From Dromaius novaehollandiae (lineage: Eukaryota; Chordata; Aves; Casuariiformes; Dromaiidae), in assembly GCF_036370855.1 (NCBI RefSeq), contig NC_088130.1, positions 61,604,941 to 61,668,940 on the forward strand: a DNA stretch of 64,000 nt. Reading direction: 5' to 3'. This document shows positions 36,101-48,877 of the stretch, in pieces. The notes under the pieces were generated by a model. The model had not been told where the DNA came from, searched no databases, and saw nothing but the letters and a program-made list of their open reading frames with translations. The position numbers and the translations under genes were made by a program. The number at the start of each line of letters is the position of its first letter. Position 1 is the first letter of the stretch.

Positions 36101-39100
36101 CCTTGTGGCATACCTCTTCCTCCACCCGGCCCCCTTCACTCCGCCCAGGTGAGGATGGGGAACCCAAGCTGACCGGATGGGGATTAACTGCCTTTTTCCT
36201 TGCTCAGTGTGCAGATAGGATGAAGGAGTGAGGAGGGATGCTGCCAGGGCAGGAGGTGCTGAGAGAGCTGGTCCATCCACTGGCATGCAAAAGCGAATAG
36301 GAGGACCCTGTAATGCCGGAAAGCTGTCCCAAGCTCTGCTGGGTGCAGCTGGTTGGAGAAGGCAGAGGTTGTTGGTGCTGCTGGGCCTCATCTATCCCTT
36401 GCCCCAAGTGCCGCTGTGCTGGAGAGTGAGTGGGGTGAAGCAGTGGGCTGCCAGCTGCAGTGGTGGCTGTGTGCTCACCTGATAAGGATGGGAGCCACTG
36501 TCCTTTTGGCCTCTGAGTACAGGCAGTGCCTCCATGGCACCATCACAGCGCAGTGGCCTAAGATGCCTCTTTCCAGATGTGGTGTACGTGAGAGTCTGGT
36601 CTTCCTCTGCTATGGGGCAGGATCAACTGCTAGGGGTGTTTTGTGCCTTTGAGGACTAATGGGACTCTTTGGCCTGTGGGAAACAGCTGGGAGAAGTAGA
36701 GATGACGGATGCATGGTGGTTAGCAGCATGCTGATACTCCTGGGTTCCCTGGGAGTGATGTTATGGTGGTGCTGGCTGCTGCAGCCTCCGTTTATCCTGG
36801 AAAAGACTCCCAGGGGAAGGGCAGAAGGCCAGCCATTGAAAGCTAAATGGAGCAGAGTGTTGGTAAATATCTCCTTGGGGCCAATTGCTTGCAATCTCTG
36901 GCAGGTGGACTGGATACAGCCCAGAGGGGGTGAAATGAAGTTAAAGGCTATGTTTATGCTCTGTGTAGAGCCCAAAGGTTAGTCTGTCCTGCACTTGAGA
37001 TCCGGTTTCCTTCCCAGAAATAACAGTAGTAACTGTCTACTGCCTGGAAAGTTTTCCTGTCTCCTGAAATACTCTGTTAGCAGGAGCCCCATCTTCCAGC
37101 TGTCTTGTTTTGTGAGTGTGTTGTATTACAGGGAAACAGGTACAGTGAGAGCTTGGGCTGGTGTCTGTTGTGGTCCTGTTTGAGAGCCACACTGGAGATG
37201 GGAGCAGTCCTATCTCTGGTTCCCCCTTGCTCTGCCCCTAGACAGCAGGCTGCCTGGAGCTGCAGGAGATGGGGAAGACTGGGGGAAATGTTTCAGTCTC
37301 TTGAGGTTTTTCCTTCTTCTTCTTCTTCTTCTTCTTTCTTTAACCTGAGGAGGAAGGAACAAGGGGAAAGGATTTCCCTGTGTTCTCAGGGACCCAGAGA
37401 AGGCAAAATGCCTTGTACTCCTTCTGGATTTCTCTCTCAGCTCAGACATCTCTTTTGGGGCTGTGTGTGCCCTGGTTGTTGCTAGGTTATTCACAAAGCC
37501 CCATTCCTGCCATGGTGATTGGCTAGGGCAGTAAATGCCAGCATTAAGCTGTTTTCTCTCATCTGCAGCTCTCCTCAGGTCGGGTTTCTGCGCTTCCTCA
37601 ACCTCCTGGCAACCTTTGACTGGAAAAACAGCCCTCTCATTGTCAACCTGAATGCAGCCCTCACAGGTGAGCTGGCAGCACACAGACTCTCCCAGGTGGC
37701 CCTGGCCACAGCTGTGGGAGAGCCATGGCATGAAGGTCTAGGGCCCTCCTGGGTCAGCGTGTAGTTCTAGGGGTTTTAGATATGGTGGAATGTCACAGCT
37801 TCAGCCTGGGGCAAGGAGGTTTTCCATGCCCTTGTTCTCCTACTGTGTTTAACTTGGCTTCAAGGTTTGTTTGGTTGTGGGGTTTTTTTGTTTTGCTTTA
37901 TTTTTTCTCATACCTGCCTGTGAAGAGGTGATCTGGCTGACAGTTCTGTGTTGCTTTGTGGTATTACTGAAATCTCTTGTGAGCGTGGGCAGTGTTGGAC
38001 TGCACAGTGCCTTTGAAGCCCTCTGCTCCTTTGTAGCCAGCCTTTTAGCTTGAGGCTTTGCCCTGGCTCTTTCTGGCCCATGCCTTTGCTTCTGTGTCTT
38101 GTAAACTTGTCCTTCATCTCGTCCTTCCTTGAGGTGCCATGACTGTTTTGCATGAGAAGGTCCTCCTTGTGCTTACAAGTGCAGGTGGTTGCAGAGTACC
38201 AGCATGCAGTTAAGGCTGCTGTGTAAACTGCTTTGGGCAGATGCAACATGGGGGCTGGGCTGGGCGAGACCCAAAGGGGAGTGGGATGACAGCCCTTTGC
38301 AGAGCTCAGCTGGGGTAGTCTGGTGCTGAGGCCTCTGCCCTGCAGTGGAGAAGCTTTGCTCCTGCTCTGTGTTGGCTGCCTGGTGGTTGCACTGGGAGAG
38401 CAATCGCCTTCAGCCGCTGATTGAGCTGGTGTGGGAAGGTGCAAAGCCTCCCTACCCTGCATCTGCTTTGAGAGCCCTGCTGAGCAGTACGAAGCACAGG
38501 CATTAGCTGCTAGTCCCTGATTTAGAAACCTGTAAGGGAAAAAGGGCTTCAATCATCCAGGTGCTCAGAGGCACGGGGGGAGGCTTTGAACTTTTTTATC
38601 TCGTGAGCTCTGTGGATCTCCTGGTGAATGTGTCTCTGGTTTCCAAAGGAGCATATTGGCACATACAGGCAAACCTGTGATCCTGGGCTGTTTGAATGTC
38701 TTGTCTGTCGATCATCTTTTTGAATAACATGGGGGCCGGAAAAGGCCATGGCTTGTTCGCTACACTGCAGACACGTCTCAGCTTTGGCAGGGGGAATAGC
38801 AACACCTGAACTTTTAAAGCTGATAAATAAGAAAAGTAAAAGCTGCTTGTGAGTGTTGTGGGCAACACTGGAGGGAGCAGCTGTTCCCATGGTTTTCGGT
38901 ACTCCCTCGGCTCTTTCTTTTTTGAGAGGGAGAATTGTTTTTTTGGAAACTGATATGTTTCTACCCTTCAGCTTTTTCTTTTTTTATAAATGAAAAAATA
39001 GGAAGTGTTTTTGGCCAAAAAGCTATTTTTTCCTCTTAAAAACAAATCAGAAAACAAACTCTTTCATTAGCTCATAACCTCACTAGTTTCTAGCCTGTGT

Positions 39101-42100
39101 CAGTCTGAATGACTGTGCCTTGAACCACGTCTGGGCCTACATGAGTGTGGCCGTGTGGAGTTAGAGCAAAGATCCATCTCACCCTGCATCCTGTATCCAA
39201 AATTTCCCACAGGCAGATGCTGAGGAAGAGTGCAAAAACAGAGCAAGGGTATAGCAGTGCTCCCGCCAGTTTTCTCCCAGCCTCCAGCTACTTGCAGCTT
39301 GGAGACTTCCTGAGCTGGATGTAGCTTCTGTGAATTTAGTAACTAGACCCCAAGGGATTTTTATGTCATCAGCTTTCCTTTTCAGCTGTACAAGGTGGCT
39401 CCAGCATCTTCTTCTCTGCTCTGCCAGCAGCCCTCAGTGCTGCTTTGCAGCAGCAGCATCCCAGAGGTTGGAGAGGAGGTGGTCAAGGTTTATATTGGCA
39501 TTTCCTTCTCTGTTGCAAGGGTTTATCTTCAAGGAGTTGGCAAGTGCCACATGATAAATGTCCGTTCAAGCCAGTGATCAGGCTCATCCCCTGTGTGAGC
39601 TGGCTCTGCACAGCTGCAGCAGAACAGCGATGCCAAGGAAGTACTCCGGCCAAAGCTGGGTGGGAAAGGACAAAAGCTGGTTGTACTGCTGGGCTTGCCA
39701 CCTCTAAACCTTTCTTGGCCAGCAGCCATCCTTCTGGTGTGATGAGCCATCTTGCTGAGAGCCGGAGAGATACAGGCATCCTTCCATGGGGTGAGCAAAA
39801 AGAGCCACTTCTTGCCTCTGGTCTGAAGTGTTCAGGCTCTGCTTTGTATGTTGTGGGGTTCAGGAGATGTAGATCATTTGCCTGTGTTCTGTTGGCCTCC
39901 CTTAGGAGGGGATTAGAAGGGAATGGGATATGAAGAGGGGATAGTCTTGATTTTTCGATTGCATGTTTTTCTTTGAGGGATTCATCCTACGTTTGTGTCT
40001 CCCAGAGACAGAAGAAGAAGAAATACGCAGGCTGGGCTTGCAAGGAACAAGGCTCGTTGCAAACACTGTTGGATAACTATTAAGTGAGGCAGCTCATTTG
40101 TGTCCCTGGAATCTATCCATAATGTAGTCATGGGAAAAGATGGTGTCTTGGGGAATCCTTCTTTTCATCTTGCTAGTTGTGCCTCTGGGACAATAGCTAT
40201 AACTTTGACTCTCCCCCACCTTGATGCACTGTGCTTGTTTGTGCAGCTGTGTCTCTGAGCCCAGGCAGGGGAGTTTGACCATTGTGGGACAGAAGTGGCT
40301 GGCTGGTGCTGGTGTGCTGCAGGGGCTGTGGCAGAGGTTTGTGTTTCCAAACTGCTCTTGCCCTGGCAGTTTCCAAACTGCTCTTGCCCTGGCATCCGTG
40401 TTTCCCACGTGGTCCTGGCATCTGGTTTATGTTGCTGCTGTCTGTCACATTGTCTCACCCTCAACCAACTTGGCCTGTTGTTCAGCAAGACTGATCTGTT
40501 GGATGAAAAAAGCACCTGTGCCCAGAGGCTGTGCAACTGTGAACGACTCTTTGGGACTGGACCTGGCATGGGCAGGCTCCCAAGCCTTGTTTTCCCCTGT
40601 GGAGGTGAACAGGAATAAGGAATTGATGTGCCAGGGGATGAGGGCTGCTGAGAGTCAAATGCAGACCCTGCTGCCTTGTGGTACGTGGTGGGCACATCAT
40701 GGACAGAAAGCCAGGGGTGGGCTCTAATGGTTAATTTTTGGGAGTTGCTGCCTCTTCACTCTGCCTCCCCTGTTGGGGCTTTGAGCTTGAATAAGAGAAA
40801 CAAGAAACGGGGGCAGGGCTGCTGCCCATGGTCCAGGCTGCTAGGGAGTTGGCTGCACAGGGACAAGCGATCAGAGGGTTTGAGCAGAGGATGGAAGAGG
40901 ACAAAAGCTGATTATATTGCCCTTTCTTGGGCTGTGTTACATGGGTGTGGAGGGGACAGAGCATCTGATCCATCTGCCTGCCCTCTCCAGATGCTGACTG
41001 CACGGAGATCAAGAACAAGTTTGTGGCTGCTCGCTCTCGCCTTCCCATCATGTTCATTGCCACCCCCAAAGACAAGTGGACCTCGATGTGGACCAAAGAG
41101 CGACCCTCAGCGCAGGTGAGCTGGGGCCTTCCCTCCTTGCCCTGCAGTGGCTGCCAGATGGGGGCCGTTCAGTGGTCCCAGTGGTGCATTGAGCTCCACC
41201 GGCCCTGTGCATTAGTCATGTCCATTCCGCTCTCTGCAAACCCCCAAGTTTTACCCTCTAGCTCTCTTCCCTCCTCAGATCCTGCAGCGCCTTCTTGTGC
41301 TAGCCTCAGAGTCCCTCCGGGCCCTGGAGGAACAGCTCATGGACCCGCTCAGCAGCCAGGATGTGAAGGTAATCCTTTCGGGTACCTGCGCGAGGGTTTT
41401 TGGGCTTTGCCTGAATGAGCTGGGGGGAGGAGCTGGACACGGGGCAGTCTAGCCATCCTGATGTGGGATGGAGGCTGCCTAGTCAAGTCCTGCCCCCATG
41501 TGCAGGTGTGTCTGCATGATCTGAGCTCCCAAGCTGCTAGCCAGTTTCCATTTAATTCTTGTCTCTCCCTACCTCCGACAGTGGGGAAACTGCTCATTCT
41601 GGTTTCAGGCTTGTCTTGGAGCTTTGCATAGCATCGGGTGCATCTCCCCAGCGTTGACCCTGCAGTATGCCTCCACTTCTGGCTTTGCCTGAGTCAAGCT
41701 TGGTGGCAGATGCTGCTGCTGGGCCTTTCCCAGAGGCATTTAGGCCTGGATGAGCTTGCAGGTATCCTGAATGGACAGGAAAAGAAAATGAAGTCAAATT
41801 GGTCTGAGGTTTTGTGGTGAAGAAGCCTCAAGAGAAAGTGTTGAGATGAAAGAGCCCTGGACAAATCCATTTAGTGGTATTTTGGACTCTGGCTGAATGC
41901 GAGGTTTAACTCCAGTTGGAAAAGGTTAGGGGCTGGGGACGATAAAGGTCTTCACCTGAACTGGTTTAAAGAAAGGTGCATGAGCTACTTGGCTGAGCAG
42001 TGTGATTTCAGCTGTCTAGGCTCCTATGTGTGCCTGAATTGGGGTCTTTCAGCAGAGTTAAAATCCAAGCTGTTGTGTCTTTGCTGTATAGTGAGCAAGA

Positions 42101-45100
42101 CTGGGGACACGGAGATCTGATTTTCTTTCTTGTCTTTCAGGACTATGAGCAAAAACCTCTGGCCTATACTGGTGCCCTCACGTATAAAATAGAAACGCTG
42201 GTTTTGTCCACAGGATAGATTTCTTTTGGGATTTGATGTATCAGTGCTTGACTGCCACTCTCGATGTGCCAGATGCTTAATTTCTGCAGTTTTAGTCTGA
42301 TTTATGATGTGGATGCTTTTAGCTGTGGCTCTGTAGCCTGTCTTCTACAGGCAAGGCCAGTGACCCTGCTACATCCTGGGACTAGGATGCTGGTTTTGAA
42401 GTGCCAGTCTCCTAAGACTGGAGACACCTTTCTCCTGCTTTCAGGTCTACTTATATAGACCGTGTATGATTTCTGGTGGCAGTTGTTGTCTTCGTGCATT
42501 TGCACAGCATCTAGCAAAGTGAAGGCCCTTGATTTTGCTTGGGGCTGCCCTCTGGAGCCACCCTGGAGTGTGGCTGAGCTGAATGCCAGGGCTGGCAGCT
42601 TTGAGGTGTGACGGGCTGCCACGTCATGCACAGCTTCTCTTGGCAGCAGCATCCCATGTTCAAGAGTGCTGGGCGTTGGCCGAGAACTGTGAAGGGTTTA
42701 GATTGCCAGCATCTGGGAGAAGAGGTAAAACACTGTTGCAATTGGCTGTTTCCTTAGAGGAGTACAGGAATTATATGAAAGAGGTAGGTGCCAATGGTTA
42801 GAAGAAGGGGAGCCTCATGTGTAAGTCAGTAGCAGAGCTCAGTGCTGCATCCTGCTCTCTTCTATTTGGTGTTTTCTGATGCTGCTGCTGTGCATTTGGG
42901 TGCTTGGAAGCCTTTTATATTGAACCTCATATAATTCAGGAGACATTGGAGTATTTTGGTGTAAAGGGATGAAGGCAGAAGAGGAGGGGCCTGTCCTCAT
43001 GGTGCAGATAAAGTCTTTGTTCTCAAGGAGTGTGTCTCTTGTGATGAGGCTGTGTGGAGCTGGCTGCTTTCAAATGTGAGGGTTGTTCCTGAATCAGTCT
43101 CTCGTCAGGCTGCCACAGCTCTTGGCCGGTGGAGGGAGATACACTCCTGGTCACTGCATACTGAATTTCTGCCCTCCCTTAGCCACTGCTACATCTGCTC
43201 CTCCTGTCAGGAGTCTATTGTGGGATGGAGGAAGAGGAAGATGATAACAGACAGAATAGCCGGTAAGTACTCTTCCTTTCTGCGTCATGGCCAGAGCAAA
43301 GTCCAGGCTGAAAAGGATCCAGGATGTTGTGCTAAAGGACGATTAGGGAGATGAGACTGCGATCCTCTTCAGCGCTTGGCTGAACAAGAGGTAAGAGAAG
43401 GTAGTCATTAGGGGGTAATTAGCACAGGATGAAGGTATAGCTGTAGAGATTTTCTGGATTAATGACAGACTCTAGATGATTTATGGAGGGGAGCCTCCTA
43501 AAAATTTTAGAAATGGTGCCATAACGCTGTCCACACTTGTGCCCAGCCAGAGAGTTGTTGCCTGCTTTGGCGCAGTCTGAGTGAGTTAGTCAAGTCGTCT
43601 TCCTCCTCCTCACTCTGGTTGTCCTGTGGCTGGTAAGTCAGGCACCTGCGCTGTGTGTTATTCAGAAATAACAGCTTCAAAAGCAGCTGCTCTTTGAAAG
43701 TGTCCCAGAGAAGGTGTGTTTGCATCCGGTGGCTGAACAGTTGTCCGAGAGGCCTTTTGGGAAGCAGTGCTGGCAGGAATCACTGATATCAGCTGTCCTC
43801 CACATGAATTTGTAGCTGGAAAACTGGATGGAGATGAGATCTCTTCGTGCTCCTGTATGGTAGAGAGGGGAGGCCTTAGGATGCCGTCTATCTAGCCTGT
43901 GGCAGACAGCCCCTACCTGGGCTGCCCTGCAGCAGCTCTCGCGCATTTGCTCATCCCATGACTGTGCTGCTGTTCTGAATGGGAAGGGTGTGTGTCTGGC
44001 TGCAGATGGGATCTGCAGAGATGCAGTTTAATAAGTAGAACTGGAGTTTGTCAAGCCAACAGGATTTCAGGTTTATCACTTCGGCTTAGAATGTATCACC
44101 TCTGTAATTGTTGCACTCTGGGCCATGCTCAAAACAAGCTCTCCTAGCAGCTTGGTTTCCTGCAGAGAGCAGTATTTCAACCATCTAGGCACTGCTAATC
44201 TTCAAGTTCAGTGCTGTGGGCACAGCACCTGCTCAGGGTAGTTCAGTGCAGCAGCAGAGTAGTTGATGCTGTAGTGGAAAGAGGACTGAAGAGATGAGCA
44301 GCAAAGAGGTGATGGAGCAAGCGATGTGGCCAGCGTGCTGGGACAGGAGAGTGAGTTTGGGAACAGCCTCCTGCCTGTGTATGTGAGCCAAGGGTGTGTT
44401 GGAAAGCTGCAGTAGAAATGTATGTGCAGTGTCTGTGTGACCGAGTGATGTCTACACCTGAGCTAGCCCTCCTCAGCTCCCCACAGCACTGCCAGGCTAT
44501 GGTACAGTTCTTCCCAAAGTGGGTATCTGAAGTGATCAGATGAGTCCCTCCTGACTTTAAAGGGGACCTGGCAGGGCTAGCTCCTATGCAGACCCCTATG
44601 TGGTTGGCATTAGGTGAGGAGAGCCCTGGTCACAACTGGGGAAGACCACAGGAGGGTGAGAGAAGTCTGGAAAGTGTCATCTGGGAGGGAAGGCTGAAGA
44701 GAGTAGGACCAGCTGGTCTAGAGCTGACAAAAAAGATGGGCTAGCATTTTTCAAATAACTTTTTAAGGAAAAGGGGGAGGGGAGCAGTTCTGCAAAGTGG
44801 AAGAAAATCCATTTTTTGTGTTCACTTGGGACAAGAAGCGGAGTTTGCAGAGGAAGAGTAGTTTAGGAAACTGGTCTCGAGCCCACTTCTGAAAGTGTTG
44901 AGGAGCCCAGGGAGGCTATGGAGCCTCTGCTGCAGGAGGTGTGACTGTTGTTTCCCAGCTGTGTTTGATGCAGACCTCTCAGTTTGGGTCATGGATGGAT
45001 TGTGTGGCTTCTCCAGGTCCCTCCCACCACCATCATGTGCAGCTCTCTCCTGGACAGGAGTCTGAGCTCTGGGTTTGGCCAGAAAGTGCCCCGTCTTGGA

Positions 45101-48100
45101 GATCTGTCACAGAAAGCCTGGGTAAGCTGGAGGTTGGGCCTGGATACAAGGCCCTCGAGAGAGGTCAGAGTTGATGCTGTGGGGACAGGCTACAGCCTTG
45201 ATGTTTTCTACAGTGATTGAGAAAGGAAATTGCAGGGAGGGGGCTTGTTTATTTATAGGCTTATTTTCTCCCCTATGCTGCTTTCTGCCAAGATATGCCT
45301 GGACCCCCTTGTTGTTTCTCTACGTCCTCTGGAATTGGTATTACGGCTAATTGTGATCTTTTGGCTGCCCTTGCCTTTACCTGGAATACACTTGCAGGCT
45401 CTGGGTGTCCATTTTAATCACGTTGCCTGTTCCCAGAGCAGGGGTGGATATCTCTGAGCAGCCCCTTGGGGGGAAGCCTTGCTAGTAGTTTCATGTTCCT
45501 TGAATTATTATTTATTAGTGAAGGAAATGAACCTGCTAGCTCCTGATGCCTTTTAAACGATCAGTTTATCTACAGCACTCCCTGTATTATGGAAAATGTG
45601 GTGGGTGAGGAATGTTAATGAGGGGAGAAGGAAGCGGGGGCTAGGCCTATCTGGTAAATGATTGTTATCTGGTGTAGTGCTTCCGATTTGATAATGATTA
45701 CAATGAGATCACTGAGGACACTGTGGCCGATGTCCAGATGTGACTACTGTCCGGTTTGGGCTTCAGGCTTATTTTCTTCTGTGTAAGATATTGACTGGGT
45801 GTCCTGAATGCCGGTATACGTAGGGACCTCCTCTTGGTAAGGCTGAGTGCTACCAGTTCCCAAGGAAATTGGGAGATGCTGATGGAGAAGGAGATTTTGT
45901 GGGGGCCTGGAGCTGGGTTTTGGGTGGTTTGGGGTCAGTTCCTGGCTTTGCCACAGACTCCTGATGTGACCATGGGAAAATTGCTTAAACATGCTATGGA
46001 ATGGGGCTGTCACTGGGTTCTCTAAACTGTTGCTCTGACTTGGTGTTTTGGGTGGGAAATCTTTTGGGCCTAGGCGTGCAGGGAGCTCTGGGCACCACTC
46101 AGTGCTGTGGCATGACTGATGGACAGGGCCGAGCATCACGGCATGCCTTGGTTCAAGCATACTCTGGCTTTTCTTGTGTTCCTGCGTTGTTTGGCAGACT
46201 GCTTTTTGCATTGTGGTTGAGGCATTCTGGCTTTACAAAGCTGCCTGCGTGGTTCCTATTCAGCAGTCGAACCTGTGGAATAGGGCACTGTACCCATGCA
46301 TGTGGTATCTGCTCAGGTCCTGCTTCATCTCCCAGGCTGGTACACATGTCTTGGTATTGACAGCCACGTGCGTTGCAGCTAAGGGATGACAAACGTCTTG
46401 TTCCTCAAGACGATGGTATTGCTGCAGCGGAATGAAACCTGAGGACTCGTCTTTCTGAATCTAAGTTTAGCCAGGGCTGTAATGAGCTACTCCAAAGCTG
46501 TAAGTGTCTCTCTCAACCAGTTGAGCATCTGTGGGGTCTCCGAGGGGTCTCACTGAAGCAGCAGCTTTAGGTTTTTGCTGCTTGTGTGTTAGCTGCTTAA
46601 CTGGCATGCTCCATCTGTGTCTGCATCCTGGACCTTCCAAAATGTGGAAGGGAGGGAAACAAGAGACTGCTTCTTGGGAAATATAAGCGCAGCCTATTTG
46701 TAGTTCAGCACTGCCTTTCCTGGTGGTATATTTTTAACAGAAGACAGCCTGAAAGTTGGTATTAGGTCACAGGCAGTCCTTGCTGGCTGGTGGGAGGAAT
46801 GTTCACCCAGGAGGACCCGTCAGACTCGCTGCCTGTTCTGTGTCTGTGCTTGTGATGTTAACCATACTGAGGTGAAGCAAACAGCTGCTGTAGTTGGTTT
46901 GCATTTGGTTGCAGTTAATAGCAAAGACTTTGTAACTCTCCCTGCTCTGCCTCCTCACTTCTCATTCCATGTACAAGCATGGTCAGTTTTGATCCCAGAA
47001 ATCAGCCTGAGCATTGATTGGGATGTCAGGTAACATGGTCAGTCCCATGAATGTCCATCCTTGGCAGCGTATGGCTGTGTCATCCATTTGGCCTCTGCGC
47101 TGCATGTTCGGGTGAGGAACCTTGCAGTCAGCTCTTGGCCACGGTCCTAGCTAGTGGATGAGGACCTGTGCTCTCCAGAGCGTAGGGTGATGACAGCATT
47201 GGTTGGGTATGGAGAGCTCCCCTTTCCCTTGGTCAGGGTCCTCATGCCTGGTTCTCAGCACTTCTTGATTCACTGCGATGAGTGGAAAGCTGCCCAGAAC
47301 TACTTCTGTTGCCTTCTCTGCCTCCTCGGCAATGGTTTCTTCCCTCTTGCTGTTTTTGTGAACTGCTTGGCTGGGAGGAGAAGTGATCTGCAAACTGACT
47401 GTGGGAAGTGAATTGAGCGGTAAAACCCGGAAAGCTTCCTTCCTCCTTCACCCCTCAGCTTGGCTGTAAGGAAGAAAGCCTCAGGAAGTGCAGGCAGATT
47501 TATCCTACCTTCCTCTCCCTCCTGGCTGCAGCTATGTTTTTATTCTGTGTCTTAAGACTTATTCTTTGATCTGGTGTCTGGAATAGGTCTGGCTGTGCTT
47601 CCTCCTGGCATGGGACCTCCCCAGGGTGGGAGGGCAGCTGCATTGCAGGTGGGTCAGATAGGACCTGAGATGTCAGCATTGTGCTCTGACAGCCTGTGCT
47701 GGGCTTGCAAACGAACAGGTAGGACACAGAAACTCTCCGCTCACATCTGTTATATCATCACTGGAATAAAAGGTCTGTTCTTGAGCCCAGGGCTGTGCCA
47801 GGCAGCAGCTGTGCTATCCTGAGAATTTCAGTTAATGCTTTTGGCCAGGGAGATGGCAGGTGGCTGTCTAGTTGGTTAAACTGCTGACAATAAACAGAAT
47901 GCAGGCTTTTCTTCCTGTGAGTCAGAGATGCTGTTGTCAGTGGAGGGATTTGCGGTCCCTTCAGCTCCTTTGCAGATACTCTATGGCTGCTGGGTCTTTT
48001 TCTGTGCTAGTAGGAAAGGAGTCCTGAGTTGGGGTGACTGTGCTGAGCAGAGTTTCTGGGCATAGCCTGTGAAGCAGGAAATGAATTTGCCATCAAAATG

Positions 48101-48842
48101 GGATAAACACGGGGCACTGTTTCCAGGGCTGTTAATCTGTTTGTAAGCAAAGTGTGGGGCTGAGAGGAGAGAAAAACCTTTCCAGTGCAACTTGGAGATG
48201 CCTCTTCTTGTCATATGTCTAAAGAGATGTGCCAAGGGGAGCTCCAAGTTTTGGTTTTCCTTGCATTTGGGTTCTGGGGGATGTGCTGCTTCTCACATGG
48301 ATGCAGAAGTGGGTCTGTGAGCTTCATTCCTTTGCTCCCCAGGGGATGGAATAAGCCATGGGCTTTGTCAGCCTGGTGGGAAAAGGACTGTGTGGGGACC
48401 AAAGCGGGGACCTGTTGCCAATTGCTGTTGTTCTTGATACATTTTCTCCAACTTGGCTATTAACCAGTTCTGTCAGCTGGTTTTCTGCCAGCGCCTTGCT
48501 GGGTGGTGTCTGATAGCTCTGTCCATGTCCCCACGTCATTTATTCCACAGAAACGTACACATGGTTTTAAGTTTTCCATTTTAATACAGCTATATTCAGA
48601 GTGCCAGATCCTGCCTGTCTAAATATTTATGTGCCTGGGATTGCTCCCCTCCATTAATGGGGCATGTTCTCGCCCTCTGTTTGCTTGATGGAAGATGCTG
48701 TTGTCCTTTGGGGTGATGACTGTTCGTCATACAGAGCTGTCCTATTGTTATGCAGCTCCTTGTGTTCCCTGTGGTGCAGTTTGGCTCCTATTAGCTTCTT
48801 GACTCTCTTGCGCGTGCGCGCTCTCTCTCTCTCTCTCTCTCT

Positions 48843-48877
<35 letters not shown>

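Noticed and set aside
45744-46211. 155-codon minus-strand frame in NOL6 intron 22
   Set aside because: There is no domain, no splice or promoter context and low-complexity Gln/Ser/Pro content. A nested gene is not supported.
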